Source of the DNA: Paenibacillus agri
GTDB lineage: Bacteria; Bacillota; Bacilli; Paenibacillales; Paenibacillaceae
Direction: 5' to 3'
Length of the DNA: 64,000 nucleotides
NCBI RefSeq assembly: GCF_013359945.1
Contig: NZ_JABWCS010000220.1
Span: forward strand, 62,001-126,000
A program made the translations under genes and the position numbers. The notes under the pieces are model-generated. The model searched no databases, had not been told where the DNA came from, and was given only the letters and a program-made list of their open reading frames with translations. Shown here piece by piece: positions 51,862 through 59,755 of this stretch; within the stretch, counting starts at the first letter, position 1, and every line of letters starts with the position of its first letter.

Positions 51862-53039
51862 TGAGTGATAACAACGTGAACAAAGATAAGAAGAATAATC
51901 TCAAATTCGCTACCCGTCTGCTGCACTTTGGCAGCGAGATTGACAAAGCCACTGGCGCTTCCAGTGTGCCGATCTATCAGGCTTCGACGTTCCATCATGA
52001 GGATATTCATAATCCGCCGCTGCATGACTATAGCCGGTCAGGCAATCCGACCCGTCAGGCGCTTGAGGATTATATCGCTCTGCTGGAAGGCGGGGAGCGC
52101 GGTTTCGCCTATGCCTCCGGCATGGCAGCTATCTCCAGCACGTTCCTCATGCTGTCCTCCGGTGATCATGTGATCGTTACTGAGGATGTCTATGGCGGTA
52201 CATACCGGCTATTGACGCTCATCCTGAACCGTCTGAACATTGAAAGCACGTTTGTGGATATGACGGATCTTGAGCAGGTCAAAGCTGCGCTTCAGCCGAA
52301 CACGAAAGCCGTATATATGGAAACTCCGTCGAATCCGACGCTGAAAATTACGGATGTTGCCGCTGTCTGCGAATGGGCCAAGAGTCATGAGCTTCTGACT
52401 ATCCTGGATAATACATTCATGACCCCGTACTACCAGCGTCCAATCGAACAGGGCGTGGATATTGTCCTGCACAGTGCGACAAAATTCCTTGGCGGTCACA
52501 GCGATGTGTTGGCTGGTCTTGCCGTAGCGCGTACCGCAGAGATTGGCAAGCAGCTCAAAATGCTGCAAAACGGTCTCGGCACCGTGCTGGCTCCGCAGGA
52601 AAGCTGGCTCTTGATGCGCGGAATGAAGACGCTCGAGGCGCGCATGGCGCATAGCGAGATCAGCGCAGCCAAGCTTGCGGCCTGGCTTGACGCCCGCAGC
52701 GATATTACGGCTGTGTTCTACCCGGGACTGGCAAATCATCCGGGACGCGAGATCCATGAATCGCAATCCAGCGGTTACGGCGCGGTCGTCTCGTTCGATG
52801 TTGGCTCCGGTGAGCGGGCTAAGCGTGTGCTGAACAAGGTGACGCTGCCGCTTGTTGCGGTCAGCCTTGGCGCAGTGGAGAGCATCCTGTCCTACCCGGC
52901 TTTGATGTCCCATGCGGCGATGCCGGCAGAGGTTCGGGCGGCTCGCGGTATTACAGACGGACTGCTTCGCTTCTCGGTCGGCCTAGAGTCCATCGAGGAT
53001 CTCATTGTTGATCTGGAGCAGGCGCTTGCGGAAGAATAA
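51861..53039 (+). CDS. metC: Cystathionine beta-lyase
   Basis: The protein has 392 residues, a paralogue of the preceding gene with YSRSGNPTRQALEDYIA, TEDVYGGTYRLL and the PLP Lys in HSATKFLGGHSDV. It releases homocysteine from cystathionine. Two close paralogues in tandem that overlap by one base match the Bacillus metI-metC pair. It ends at a terminator. Confidence 0.93.
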   Translation: MSDNNVNKDKKNNLKFATRLLHFGSEIDKATGASSVPIYQASTFHHEDIHNPPLHDYSRSGNPTRQALEDYIALLEGGERGFAYASGMAAISSTFLMLSSGDHVIVTEDVYGGTYRLLTLILNRLNIESTFVDMTDLEQVKAALQPNTKAVYMETPSNPTLKITDVAAVCEWAKSHELLTILDNTFMTPYYQRPIEQGVDIVLHSATKFLGGHSDVLAGLAVARTAEIGKQLKMLQNGLGTVLAPQESWLLMRGMKTLEARMAHSEISAAKLAAWLDARSDITAVFYPGLANHPGREIHESQSSGYGAVVSFDVGSGERAKRVLNKVTLPLVAVSLGAVESILSYPALMSHAAMPAEVRAARGITDGLLRFSVGLESIEDLIVDLEQALAEE

Positions 53040-53051
53040 TTAAGGTTAGGA

Positions 53052-53087
53052 CGGACAGTTTCGTTTTCGGACGAAGCTGTCCTTTTT
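53052..53087 (+). terminator. Terminator of the met operon
   Basis: GGACAGTTTCGT-TTTCGG-ACGAAGCTGTCC stem followed by five T. Confidence 0.88.
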
Positions 53088-53299
53088 GAATTCAGAAACG
53101 GTTCTGTGAGCGGGGATGGTATGTTTTTTTACATGGAGGAAGGCCTTTTCCAAAAGATGGTTAAGGTCGTTAGACTTTGTGAAAAAAATTTCTCAAGCGG
53201 TCCGGATTGTGTTACGATGAAGGAACGAACATATTCAATTGTCTTATAAATTTTATGAAAATACCATAAAGATATGGGTTTTAAAGGAGGCTGCGAACG

Positions 53300-54436
53300 A
53301 TGAGTGCGATAGACCTGATCTTGGATAAAGCGCTGCGGGGAGACCGGCTTGGGCTGGAGGATACCGTAAGATTGTTCGAGAGTAACGAGATTGAGAAAAT
53401 GGGCGCTGCTGCCGACATTATTATGAAACGTTGGCATCCGGACCCGATGGCGACCTTCGTCATTGGCCGCAATGTTAACTATACGAATGTGTGTGATGTG
53501 TACTGCCGTTTTTGTGCCTTTTACCGCAGACCGGGCTCTGATGAGGGGTACGTACTACCGGATGAACTTATTTTCCAAAAAATTTCCGAGACGATTGCTG
53601 TCAACGGGACTGAAATTCTAATGCAGGGGGGCGTGAACCCTAATCTGCCTTTCAATTACTACACCGATTTGCTGCGTGGGATCAAGCAACGCTTCCCGGA
53701 AATTACGATGCACTCCTTCTCACCTGCTGAAATCATGAAGATGAAGGAAGTCTCTGGTCTGTCACTGGAAGAAGTTATCCGCGAGATTCATGCAGCTGGA
53801 CTGGATTCACTTCCAGGCGGTGGTGCCGAAATTCTCGATGACCGTACACGCCGTAAAATCAGCCGTCTTAAAGGCTCCTGGCGCGACTGGATGGACGTTA
53901 TGCAGACCGCGCATAAAGTCGGTATGAACACGACGGCGACTATGGTCATTGGTCTTGGCGAGACTATGGAAGAGCGGGCACTGCATTTGCTGCGAGTGCG
54001 TGAAGCTCAAGATGAGTGCATTGCTAATAAGTATGACTCCGAAGGCTTCCTGGCCTTTATCTCCTGGACCTTCCAGCCGGATAATACCAACCTGAAGCTG
54101 GACAGACAGACACCTGAAGAGTACCTGAAGACAGTAGCGATCAGCCGTCTGGTGCTAGACAACATCAAGAACTTCCAATCTTCCTGGGTAACTATGGGGC
54201 CGGAAGTCGGCAAGCTGTCGCTGCAATATGGCTGCAACGATTTCGGCAGCACAATGATTGAAGAGAACGTTGTGTCCTCTGCGGGCGCTACGTACAAAGT
54301 TAACATCGAGTCCATCACCCAACTGATCCGGGAAGCTGGTAAAATCCCGGCACAACGCAACACGCGTTACGATATCCTGCGGGTGTTCGATGATGCCAAT
54401 GCGAAGATCGACAATGATTTTGTAATGCAGAACTAA
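53300..54436 (+). CDS. mqnC: Cyclic dehypoxanthine futalosine synthase
   Basis: The protein has 378 residues, a radical SAM enzyme with CDVYCRFCAF, the CxxxCxxC iron-sulfur site. The long family match includes EILMQGGVNPNLPF, MHSFSPAEI and LPGGGAEILDDRTR. It makes the cyclic intermediate in the futalosine route to menaquinone. The other mqn genes are not in the window. Start has AAAGGAGG upstream. Confidence 0.94.
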   Translation: MSAIDLILDKALRGDRLGLEDTVRLFESNEIEKMGAAADIIMKRWHPDPMATFVIGRNVNYTNVCDVYCRFCAFYRRPGSDEGYVLPDELIFQKISETIAVNGTEILMQGGVNPNLPFNYYTDLLRGIKQRFPEITMHSFSPAEIMKMKEVSGLSLEEVIREIHAAGLDSLPGGGAEILDDRTRRKISRLKGSWRDWMDVMQTAHKVGMNTTATMVIGLGETMEERALHLLRVREAQDECIANKYDSEGFLAFISWTFQPDNTNLKLDRQTPEEYLKTVAISRLVLDNIKNFQSSWVTMGPEVGKLSLQYGCNDFGSTMIEENVVSSAGATYKVNIESITQLIREAGKIPAQRNTRYDILRVFDDANAKIDNDFVMQN

Positions 54437-54476
54437 GCATAGGGGCTGCTACTTTTAGAGTTTCGAGGCTAAATAT

Positions 54477-54525
54477 AGACTGTAGATTCATTCGGGGAAA
54501 ACGAATGTGTCTACAGTCTTTTATT
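54477..54525 (+). terminator. Terminator after mqnC
   Basis: AGACTGTAGA-TTCATTCG and CGAATG-TCTACAGTCT pair over a purine loop, followed by TTTTATTTTTTT. Confidence 0.88.
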
Positions 54526-54609
54526 TTTTTGCTGAAATAATAATTTACATCAATATCCAAAAGTGATATCATTTAAATATCAAATGAATATCTATTTAGG
54601 GGGATTCAC

Positions 54610-55452
54610 ATGACGGAAAAAAATCTTCGCCCGGTTAGCGGCTTTTGGGTTATTGCTCTGCTGATTCTTTGTCTGGCTGGTGGGATATACGGCTCTGTTC
54701 AGGAGTATGTTGTCGTTCCTGTCATACTGTTCGTAGCAGCAGCTGTACTGCTGACCAGTATTACGGTAGTTCAACCGAACAAGTCAGTTGTGGTGACCTT
54801 CTTCGGGCAGTACGTTGGAACGATATCTGCGAGCGGGTTATGGGCGGTTATACCGTTCAGTGGTCGTAAGACAGTCTCGCTGCGGGTTCGTAATTTCAAC
54901 AGCGCCAAATTGAAGGTGAACGATGTTGAGGGGAACCCGATTGAAATTGCAGCAGTTATTGTATTTAAGGTGATTAATTCTGCCAAGGCACTCTTCGATG
55001 TCGATAAATATATGGAGTTCGTAGAGATACAGAGTGAGACAGCGCTACGTCATGTAGCAAGCAAATATCCTTATGACAACTTCAATGAAGCCGGAATGTC
55101 CTTGCGGGCTAACGCCGATGAAATTGCCAAGGAGCTGGCAAGCGAACTGCAGGACCGATTGTCTATCTCTGGCGTCGAAGTCATTGAGGCAAGGCTAACG
55201 CACTTGGCTTACTCGACTGAAATTGCCAGCACGATGCTTCAGCGTCAGCAGGCGTCGGCGATTCTGTCCGCACGGCAGATCATTGTTGAAGGTGCTGTGG
55301 GCATGGTGGATATGGCAATCAAGCAGCTTAAAGAGAGCGGTGTAGTAGAACTGGATGAAGAACGCAAAGCGGCGATGATTAATAATTTGATGGTGGCGAT
55401 CGTGTCCGAGCGTGGAGCTAGCCCGGTCATTAACGCTGGCTCGTTGTATTAA
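54610..55452 (+). CDS. SPFH/band-7 domain membrane protein
   Basis: The protein has 280 residues. Two N-terminal membrane helices (about 12-30 and 34-53) are followed by an SPFH domain (about 54-235) with VQPNKSVVVTFFGQYVGT, NDVEGNPIEIAAVIVFKV and EVIEARLTHLAYSTEIA. SPFH proteins scaffold membrane microdomains or proteases. There is no C-terminal coiled tail. It starts with a modest AGGGGG site. A 56-residue RHH gene begins 12 bases after the stop. Confidence 0.85.
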   Translation: MTEKNLRPVSGFWVIALLILCLAGGIYGSVQEYVVVPVILFVAAAVLLTSITVVQPNKSVVVTFFGQYVGTISASGLWAVIPFSGRKTVSLRVRNFNSAKLKVNDVEGNPIEIAAVIVFKVINSAKALFDVDKYMEFVEIQSETALRHVASKYPYDNFNEAGMSLRANADEIAKELASELQDRLSISGVEVIEARLTHLAYSTEIASTMLQRQQASAILSARQIIVEGAVGMVDMAIKQLKESGVVELDEERKAAMINNLMVAIVSERGASPVINAGSLY

Positions 55453-55463
55453 GGCGGTATATT

Positions 55464-55634
55464 ATGGCGGCCAAGAAAAGCTTTCCGCTGCGGATTGATC
55501 CAGAGCTGCATGAAGCGCTGGAGCGATGGGCAGGGGAGGAGTTCCGCAGCGTAAACGGACACATCGAGTATCTGCTGCGTGAGTCGTTGAAGCGTGCTGG
55601 TCGCTTGCCCCAAAAGAAACGCCGCGAAGAATGA
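55464..55634 (+). CDS. Arc-like ribbon-helix-helix small protein
   Basis: The protein has 56 residues. FPLRIDPELHEALERWA is a classic RHH strand-helix, followed by FRSVNGHIEYLLRESLKRAG. Lys/Arg-rich ends suit DNA binding. AAGGCGG lies eight bases before ATG, 12 bases behind the SPFH stop, so they are co-transcribed. It may regulate the SPFH gene or be a partner. No toxin is nearby. Confidence 0.75.
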   Translation: MAAKKSFPLRIDPELHEALERWAGEEFRSVNGHIEYLLRESLKRAGRLPQKKRREE

Positions 55635-55712
55635 TTCTGATTCGGGAAGTGCGGCGGCTGGCAGCATCAATAATGATTTTCTCATGTATAACAAGGATGG
55701 GCTTCTTCTGGC

Positions 55713-55742
55713 TTGACTGCCAGGGGAGGTCCGATTTATAAT
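55713..55742 (+). promoter_or_regulatory. SigA-type promoter of thrS
   Basis: TTGACT, an 18-base spacer and a perfect TATAAT shortly before the T-box leader. Confidence 0.7.
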
Positions 55743-55759
55743 TTACTGGTAAATTCACG

Positions 55760-56066
55760 CGAACAGCTTTGACAAAGATATGGACCAATAGCTTTGGACC
55801 GTCCAGAGAGAGGAAACAATGGCTGCAAGTTCCTCCGGTATCCGGCTTTTGATTTACCCCTTTGTAGCTGCGGTTATGAACTCCCGCGAACCGTCCTCTG
55901 GACAAGTCTTGGGACAGTAAGAATCGCCGGTTCATGGCCGTTATTCCCATGCTGACTAAGGATTCTGTCCCCAAGAAGTCGCTTTATTGGCGATAGGGTG
56001 AGGAATCGAATTTGGGTGGAACCACGGGTGCAATCACTCGTCCCTTTGCGGGACGGGTGTTTTTTG
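55760..56066 (+). promoter_or_regulatory. T-box leader (tRNA-Thr responsive) with terminator
   Basis: Arms GTCCAGAG (about 55799) and CTCTGGAC (about 55897) close the base of stem I. An ACC codon at 55890-55892 is a candidate threonine specifier. The T-box TTGGGTGGAACCACGGG is at 56012-56028. The terminator stem CACTCGTCCC against GGGACGGGTG ends in six T by 56066. The thrS start follows 71 bases later. The whole 55635-56136 gap is leader with no gene. Confidence 0.9.
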
Positions 56067-56136
56067 TTGCATGGAACATTTCGTTCCGTACAAGTAAGCG
56101 ACCTACGGGTCTAATGATTCTTGAGGAGGAAATATA

Positions 56137-58077
56137 ATGGCAGTAAGCATTAAGCTACCGGACGGCTCAGTCCGGGAATACGCGGAAGGCAGCACAATTG
56201 ATGATGTAGCGGCTTCCATCAGCAGCGGACTCCGCAAGAACGCCGCTGCAGGCAAATTGAACGGAATCGTCGTCGACTTGTCGACCCCACTTCAGGAAGG
56301 GGCGCTGATAGAGATCGTGACCCTGGATTCGCCGGAAGGTCTCGAAGTGATGCGTCACAGTACTGCGCATTTGATGGCTCAAGCAGCTAAGCGCCTGTTC
56401 GGAGCTAAAGAAGTCAAGCTGGGCGTAGGTCCAGTCATTGAAGATGGCTTCTATTATGATATGGATTTGGAACATCCGCTTAATCCTGAGGATCTGCTCA
56501 AGATTGAGAAGGAAATGGAGCGTATTGTTAACGAGAATCTGCCGATCGTGCGCAAAGAGGTTAGCCGTAAGGAAGCACTCGATATTTTCGGAGACCTGGG
56601 TGATCCTTACAAGCTGGAACTGATTGAGGCGCTGCCTGAGGATAGCATTATTACGATCTATGAGCAGGGCGAGTTCTTTGACCTGTGCCGTGGTCCGCAC
56701 GTACCGTCCACTTCTAAGATCAAAGTCTTCAAGCTGATGAGCGTTGCTGGTGCATACTGGCGCGGAGACAGCAAGAACAAGATGCTGCAACGCGTGTATG
56801 GCACAGCATGGATCAAGAAAGCTCAGTTGGATGAGCACTTGCGTCTGCTCGAGGAAGCGAAGAAACGCGATCACCGTAAGCTAGGGAAAGAGCTGGAGAT
56901 TTTCACATTCAATCAGCTCGTTGGTCAAGGTCTGCCAATTTGGTTGCCTAAGGGTGCCAAGCTGCGCAGCATTCTTGAGCGTTATATTGTCGATCTTGAA
57001 GCCAGCTTGGGCTACCAGCATGTATACACTCCAGTACTGGGAAATGTAGATTTGTACAAGACCTCCGGTCACTGGGAGCACTATCAAGAAGACATGTTCC
57101 CTAAGATGACTATCGACAACGAAGAGTTCGTTCTTCGTCCGATGAACTGTCCGCACCATATGATGATCTATAAGAGCTCTATGCACAGCTACCGTGACCT
57201 TCCGATCCGTATCGCAGAGCTGGGTATCCAGCACCGCTACGAGATGTCTGGCGCTCTGACTGGTCTTCACCGTGTGCGTTCAATGACCCTGAATGACTCC
57301 CATATTTTCTGTCGTCTGGATCAAATCAAAGGCGAATTTATTCGTGTAATTGAGCTGATTCAGCAGGTATACAAGGATTTCGGCATCAACGATTACCGTT
57401 TCCGCTTGTCTTACCGTGATCCGAAGGATACTGAGAAATATTTTGCCAATGATGAAATGTGGGACACCGCTCAACGTATGTTGCGTGAAGTTGTAGAGGA
57501 AGCGGGTCTGCCATTCTACGAAGCTGAAGGCGAAGCGGCGTTCTATGGTCCGAAACTCGACGTACAAATCAAGACTGTGCTTGGCAAAGAAGAAACATTG
57601 TCCACAGTCCAAATTGACTTCCTGCTGCCAGAACGCTTTGAATTGGAGTATATTGGCGATGATGGCCAGAAGCACCGTCCGGTAGTATTGCACCGTGGTA
57701 TTCTGGGTACGATGGAGCGTTTTGTCGCATTCCTGCTGGAGAATTTTGCGGGTTCCATGCCACTCTGGTTGTCGCCTGAGCAGGTTAAGGTTATTCCGGT
57801 CTCCACTGCATTCGATGACTATGCCAACGAAGTAACCGATAAGCTTCGCCGCCGCGGAATTACAGCCGTTGCGGACCTGCGCAACGAGAAGCTGGGCTAC
57901 AAGATTCGTGAAGCACAGCTGGAGAAGCTGCCTTACATGTTCATTGTGGGTGAGAACGAGATGAATGCTGGTTCCGTCTCAGTCCGCAAGCGTGGTGAAG
58001 GTGACCTTGGAGCCAAGCCGGTTCAGGAAGTCATTGAACTGCTGTCCCAGGAAATCGCTGATCGTGTTATTTCCTAA
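56137..58077 (+). CDS. thrS: Threonyl-tRNA synthetase
   Basis: The protein has 646 residues, the usual length. It has a TGS domain (1-62), editing domain with HSTAHLMAQAAKRLF (about 65-225), a class II catalytic core with RPMNCPHHMMIYKS (zinc Cys near 336) and RYEMSGALTGLHRVR, and the C-terminal anticodon domain (about 545-646) with PLWLSPEQVKVIPVS. It charges tRNA-Thr. AGGAGG upstream. No clear terminator follows. A structured repeat lies downstream. Confidence 0.97.
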   Translation: MAVSIKLPDGSVREYAEGSTIDDVAASISSGLRKNAAAGKLNGIVVDLSTPLQEGALIEIVTLDSPEGLEVMRHSTAHLMAQAAKRLFGAKEVKLGVGPVIEDGFYYDMDLEHPLNPEDLLKIEKEMERIVNENLPIVRKEVSRKEALDIFGDLGDPYKLELIEALPEDSIITIYEQGEFFDLCRGPHVPSTSKIKVFKLMSVAGAYWRGDSKNKMLQRVYGTAWIKKAQLDEHLRLLEEAKKRDHRKLGKELEIFTFNQLVGQGLPIWLPKGAKLRSILERYIVDLEASLGYQHVYTPVLGNVDLYKTSGHWEHYQEDMFPKMTIDNEEFVLRPMNCPHHMMIYKSSMHSYRDLPIRIAELGIQHRYEMSGALTGLHRVRSMTLNDSHIFCRLDQIKGEFIRVIELIQQVYKDFGINDYRFRLSYRDPKDTEKYFANDEMWDTAQRMLREVVEEAGLPFYEAEGEAAFYGPKLDVQIKTVLGKEETLSTVQIDFLLPERFELEYIGDDGQKHRPVVLHRGILGTMERFVAFLLENFAGSMPLWLSPEQVKVIPVSTAFDDYANEVTDKLRRRGITAVADLRNEKLGYKIREAQLEKLPYMFIVGENEMNAGSVSVRKRGEGDLGAKPVQEVIELLSQEIADRVIS

Positions 58078-58149
58078 GATCAACAAGCTAATCTAACTAC
58101 CAAGTATAAGAAGAACAAAAGAAAGTAACAAAAAGCAAGAAGGAACGAA

Positions 58150-58313
58150 GGGGAAAGTTTGGAACTGTAGGAGCGTAGCGCTCGCATTTGTCAGCAGATT
58201 TCAACTGCTAGAGGCAGTTTAATCAAAGAAATCTGAAGACAACAGCGACCGGAAGTCCAAACATTCCACCGTAGTGACGACCCAGCCTTACGTTAGGATC
58301 TTAAGTTCGTCTT
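58150..58313 (+). repeat. Dispersed structured repeat, copy B (fullest)
   Basis: It can fold as nested stems: GGAAAGTTTGGA with TCCAAACATTCC, CGCTCGCATTTGTC with GACAACAGCGACCG, CAGATTTC with GAAATCTG, and an AACTGC/GCAGTT terminal hairpin. A tail (GTAGTGACGACC ... GGATCTTAAGTT) follows. The tail and 3' arms recur in copies A and C. It fills much of the thrS to 3D-gene gap. Confidence 0.75.
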
Positions 58314-58317
58314 ATAT

Positions 58318-58420
58318 AAAAAACCTCTGAATATATGCCCGTGGGCGACAGTTTTACTGTTCCCTACGTATAAAATTTTGAGAATAGGGAAACCTTCGCT
58401 AATAGGGGGAGGTTTATCTT
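58318..58420 (+). promoter_or_regulatory. Possible structured leader of the 3D-domain gene
   Basis: AAACCTC at 58321-58327 can pair with GAGGTTT at 58409-58415, which contains the gene's ribosome site. Between them lie GCCC/GGGC and TTCCCTA/TAGGGAA hairpins. AAACCT at 58390 competes for the same AGGTTT. No known riboswitch core is recognised. The evidence is pairing only. Confidence 0.35.
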
Positions 58421-59161
58421 ATGAACAAAATGGGCATGTTTCAGAGGTTTTGGTGTTTAATCGTCACTGCAGCGCTTCTGCTGGGCGTAGCCGGAATATA
58501 CCCGGAGTCACGGCAAAAGGCAGTGCAAGCAGACGGTCTGAGTCCTGGAATCCAGACCGCCCGTGCGACAATATATTCGAACGAAGTCTACACACCACCG
58601 GTAACGGCACCACCTACGCAGCGGGATGCTGTACAAGTTCCTAAGGCTTCAACGCCGCCCGTAACGCAGAAGAAGGGTAGCGAGGCTCCAGCGAAGGCGC
58701 CCGCATCCGTACCTGTAGCAGCACCAGCAAGAGAGCAGATTATTACGTCAATGAAGGTCACAGCAACGGGTTATACCGCAGGGTACGAATCGACCGGGAA
58801 AACCGCCAAGCACCCGGAATATGGAATTACATATTCTGGTGTTAAAGTTCGCCGCGACAAAAATACGATTTCAACGATAGCAGCGGACCCTAAAGTGCTC
58901 CCGCTAGGCAGCATCCTCTATGTTCCTGACTATGGCTATGCTGTGGTAGCAGATACAGGTTCTGCGATTAAGGGACGGAAAATCGATCTTTATTTTGCCA
59001 CTACCAAGCAGGTCTACAAGGAATGGGGTAAAAAAACAGTGGTGGTGCATGTGATCAAGCGGGGTAATGGAAAATGTACAGAAGCTATGCTGAAGAACCT
59101 CAGCCATGCGATCCAAACTTACAATTCCGTTCCGCCAAATCTGCTGGAAGAAGTCATCTAG
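58421..59161 (+). CDS. Secreted 3D-domain cell-wall protein (YuiC-like)
   Basis: The protein has 246 residues with a signal peptide, a Pro/Thr/Ala-rich linker (about 60-108) and a C-terminal 3D domain with TATGYTAGYESTGKTAKHPEYGITYSG, DPKVLPLGS and VVADTGSAIKGRKIDLYF. The three conserved Asp mark the MltA-like barrel that cuts peptidoglycan. There is no LysM or SH3 wall-binding domain. GGGGGAGG lies before the ATG. Confidence 0.83.
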   Translation: MNKMGMFQRFWCLIVTAALLLGVAGIYPESRQKAVQADGLSPGIQTARATIYSNEVYTPPVTAPPTQRDAVQVPKASTPPVTQKKGSEAPAKAPASVPVAAPAREQIITSMKVTATGYTAGYESTGKTAKHPEYGITYSGVKVRRDKNTISTIAADPKVLPLGSILYVPDYGYAVVADTGSAIKGRKIDLYFATTKQVYKEWGKKTVVVHVIKRGNGKCTEAMLKNLSHAIQTYNSVPPNLLEEVI

Positions 59162-59248
59162 CATTGAGAACTGCGGCATCTGCTTCACGGTTTGAAATAT
59201 AATTCACTTGGCCATGCATAATCTATGCGGCCATTTCCCATAATACGG

Positions 59249-59278
59249 ACTGGGGCAATGATTCATTGCCTCGTCCGG
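59249..59278 (+). terminator. Hairpin after the 3D gene, no T run
   Basis: GGAC-GGGGCAATGA and TCATTGCC-CGTCC pair strongly, but no T run follows. Terminator role is uncertain. Confidence 0.45.
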
Positions 59279-59336
59279 ACCAACCTCACTGGCCTGGTGT
59301 AACCATGTCATGAGGAGAAAAAGGGAGGTGAATTCC

Positions 59337-59483
59337 GTGGCTAACTCCAAGAAACCAAAAGTTCAAGAAAACTATAAAACACCGAATGAAAAATACAATG
59401 CTGAGTTTGCGGTTGAAAATGACGGCGCAAACAGCAAGAGCAACACATCTGTTGCTAAGCCGGTTCAAAAACCGCAGCAATAA
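59337..59483 (+). CDS. 48-residue small protein, possibly spore-related
   Basis: GTG start with AGGGAGGTG six bases upstream. The peptide is Lys/Asn/Gln/Ser-rich, with YNAEFAVEND in the middle. That faintly recalls gamma-type small acid-soluble spore proteins, but the match is too weak to name. Good site, clean stop and its own terminator make it real. Confidence 0.6.
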   Translation: MANSKKPKVQENYKTPNEKYNAEFAVENDGANSKSNTSVAKPVQKPQQ

Positions 59484-59514
59484 TTATCTTACAGCAGACC
59501 TCTGCTGAAGAATC

Positions 59515-59557
59515 AGACTGCCCTCATCAGCGATAAAGCTGCCGGGGGCAGTCTTTT
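59515..59557 (+). terminator. Terminator after the 48-residue gene
   Basis: AGACTGCCC and GGGGGCAGTCT arms over about 20 bases, then TTTTT. Confidence 0.85.
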
Positions 59558-59649
59558 TATTATGAAATCTGTAGGGAAGATAATTTTCAACCTTAAAAGT
59601 ATATTTTAACCAATTTAAGTGTTAATATTGATAAAAAAGAAATATTTTC

Positions 59650-59714
59650 TTCAAGCCCAAACATTCCACCATAGTGACGACCAGGCCTTGCGTTCGGATC
59701 TTAAGTTCTTCTTG
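59650..59714 (+). repeat. Dispersed structured repeat, copy C (3' part only)
   Basis: CCCAAACATTCCACC, TAGTGACGACC, GCCTTGCGTTCGGATCTTAAGTTC match copies A and B, but the 5' half is missing. The 59484-59755 gap contains nothing else I can support besides the terminator. Confidence 0.78.
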
Positions 59715-59755
59715 TATAGTACATATAAAATAAGCGAAGAAAGGGTTTTGTCCGT

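Noticed and set aside
58378..58644. 88-residue ORF overlapping the 3D gene
   Set aside because: Out-of-frame shadow of the signal-peptide region; no ribosome site.
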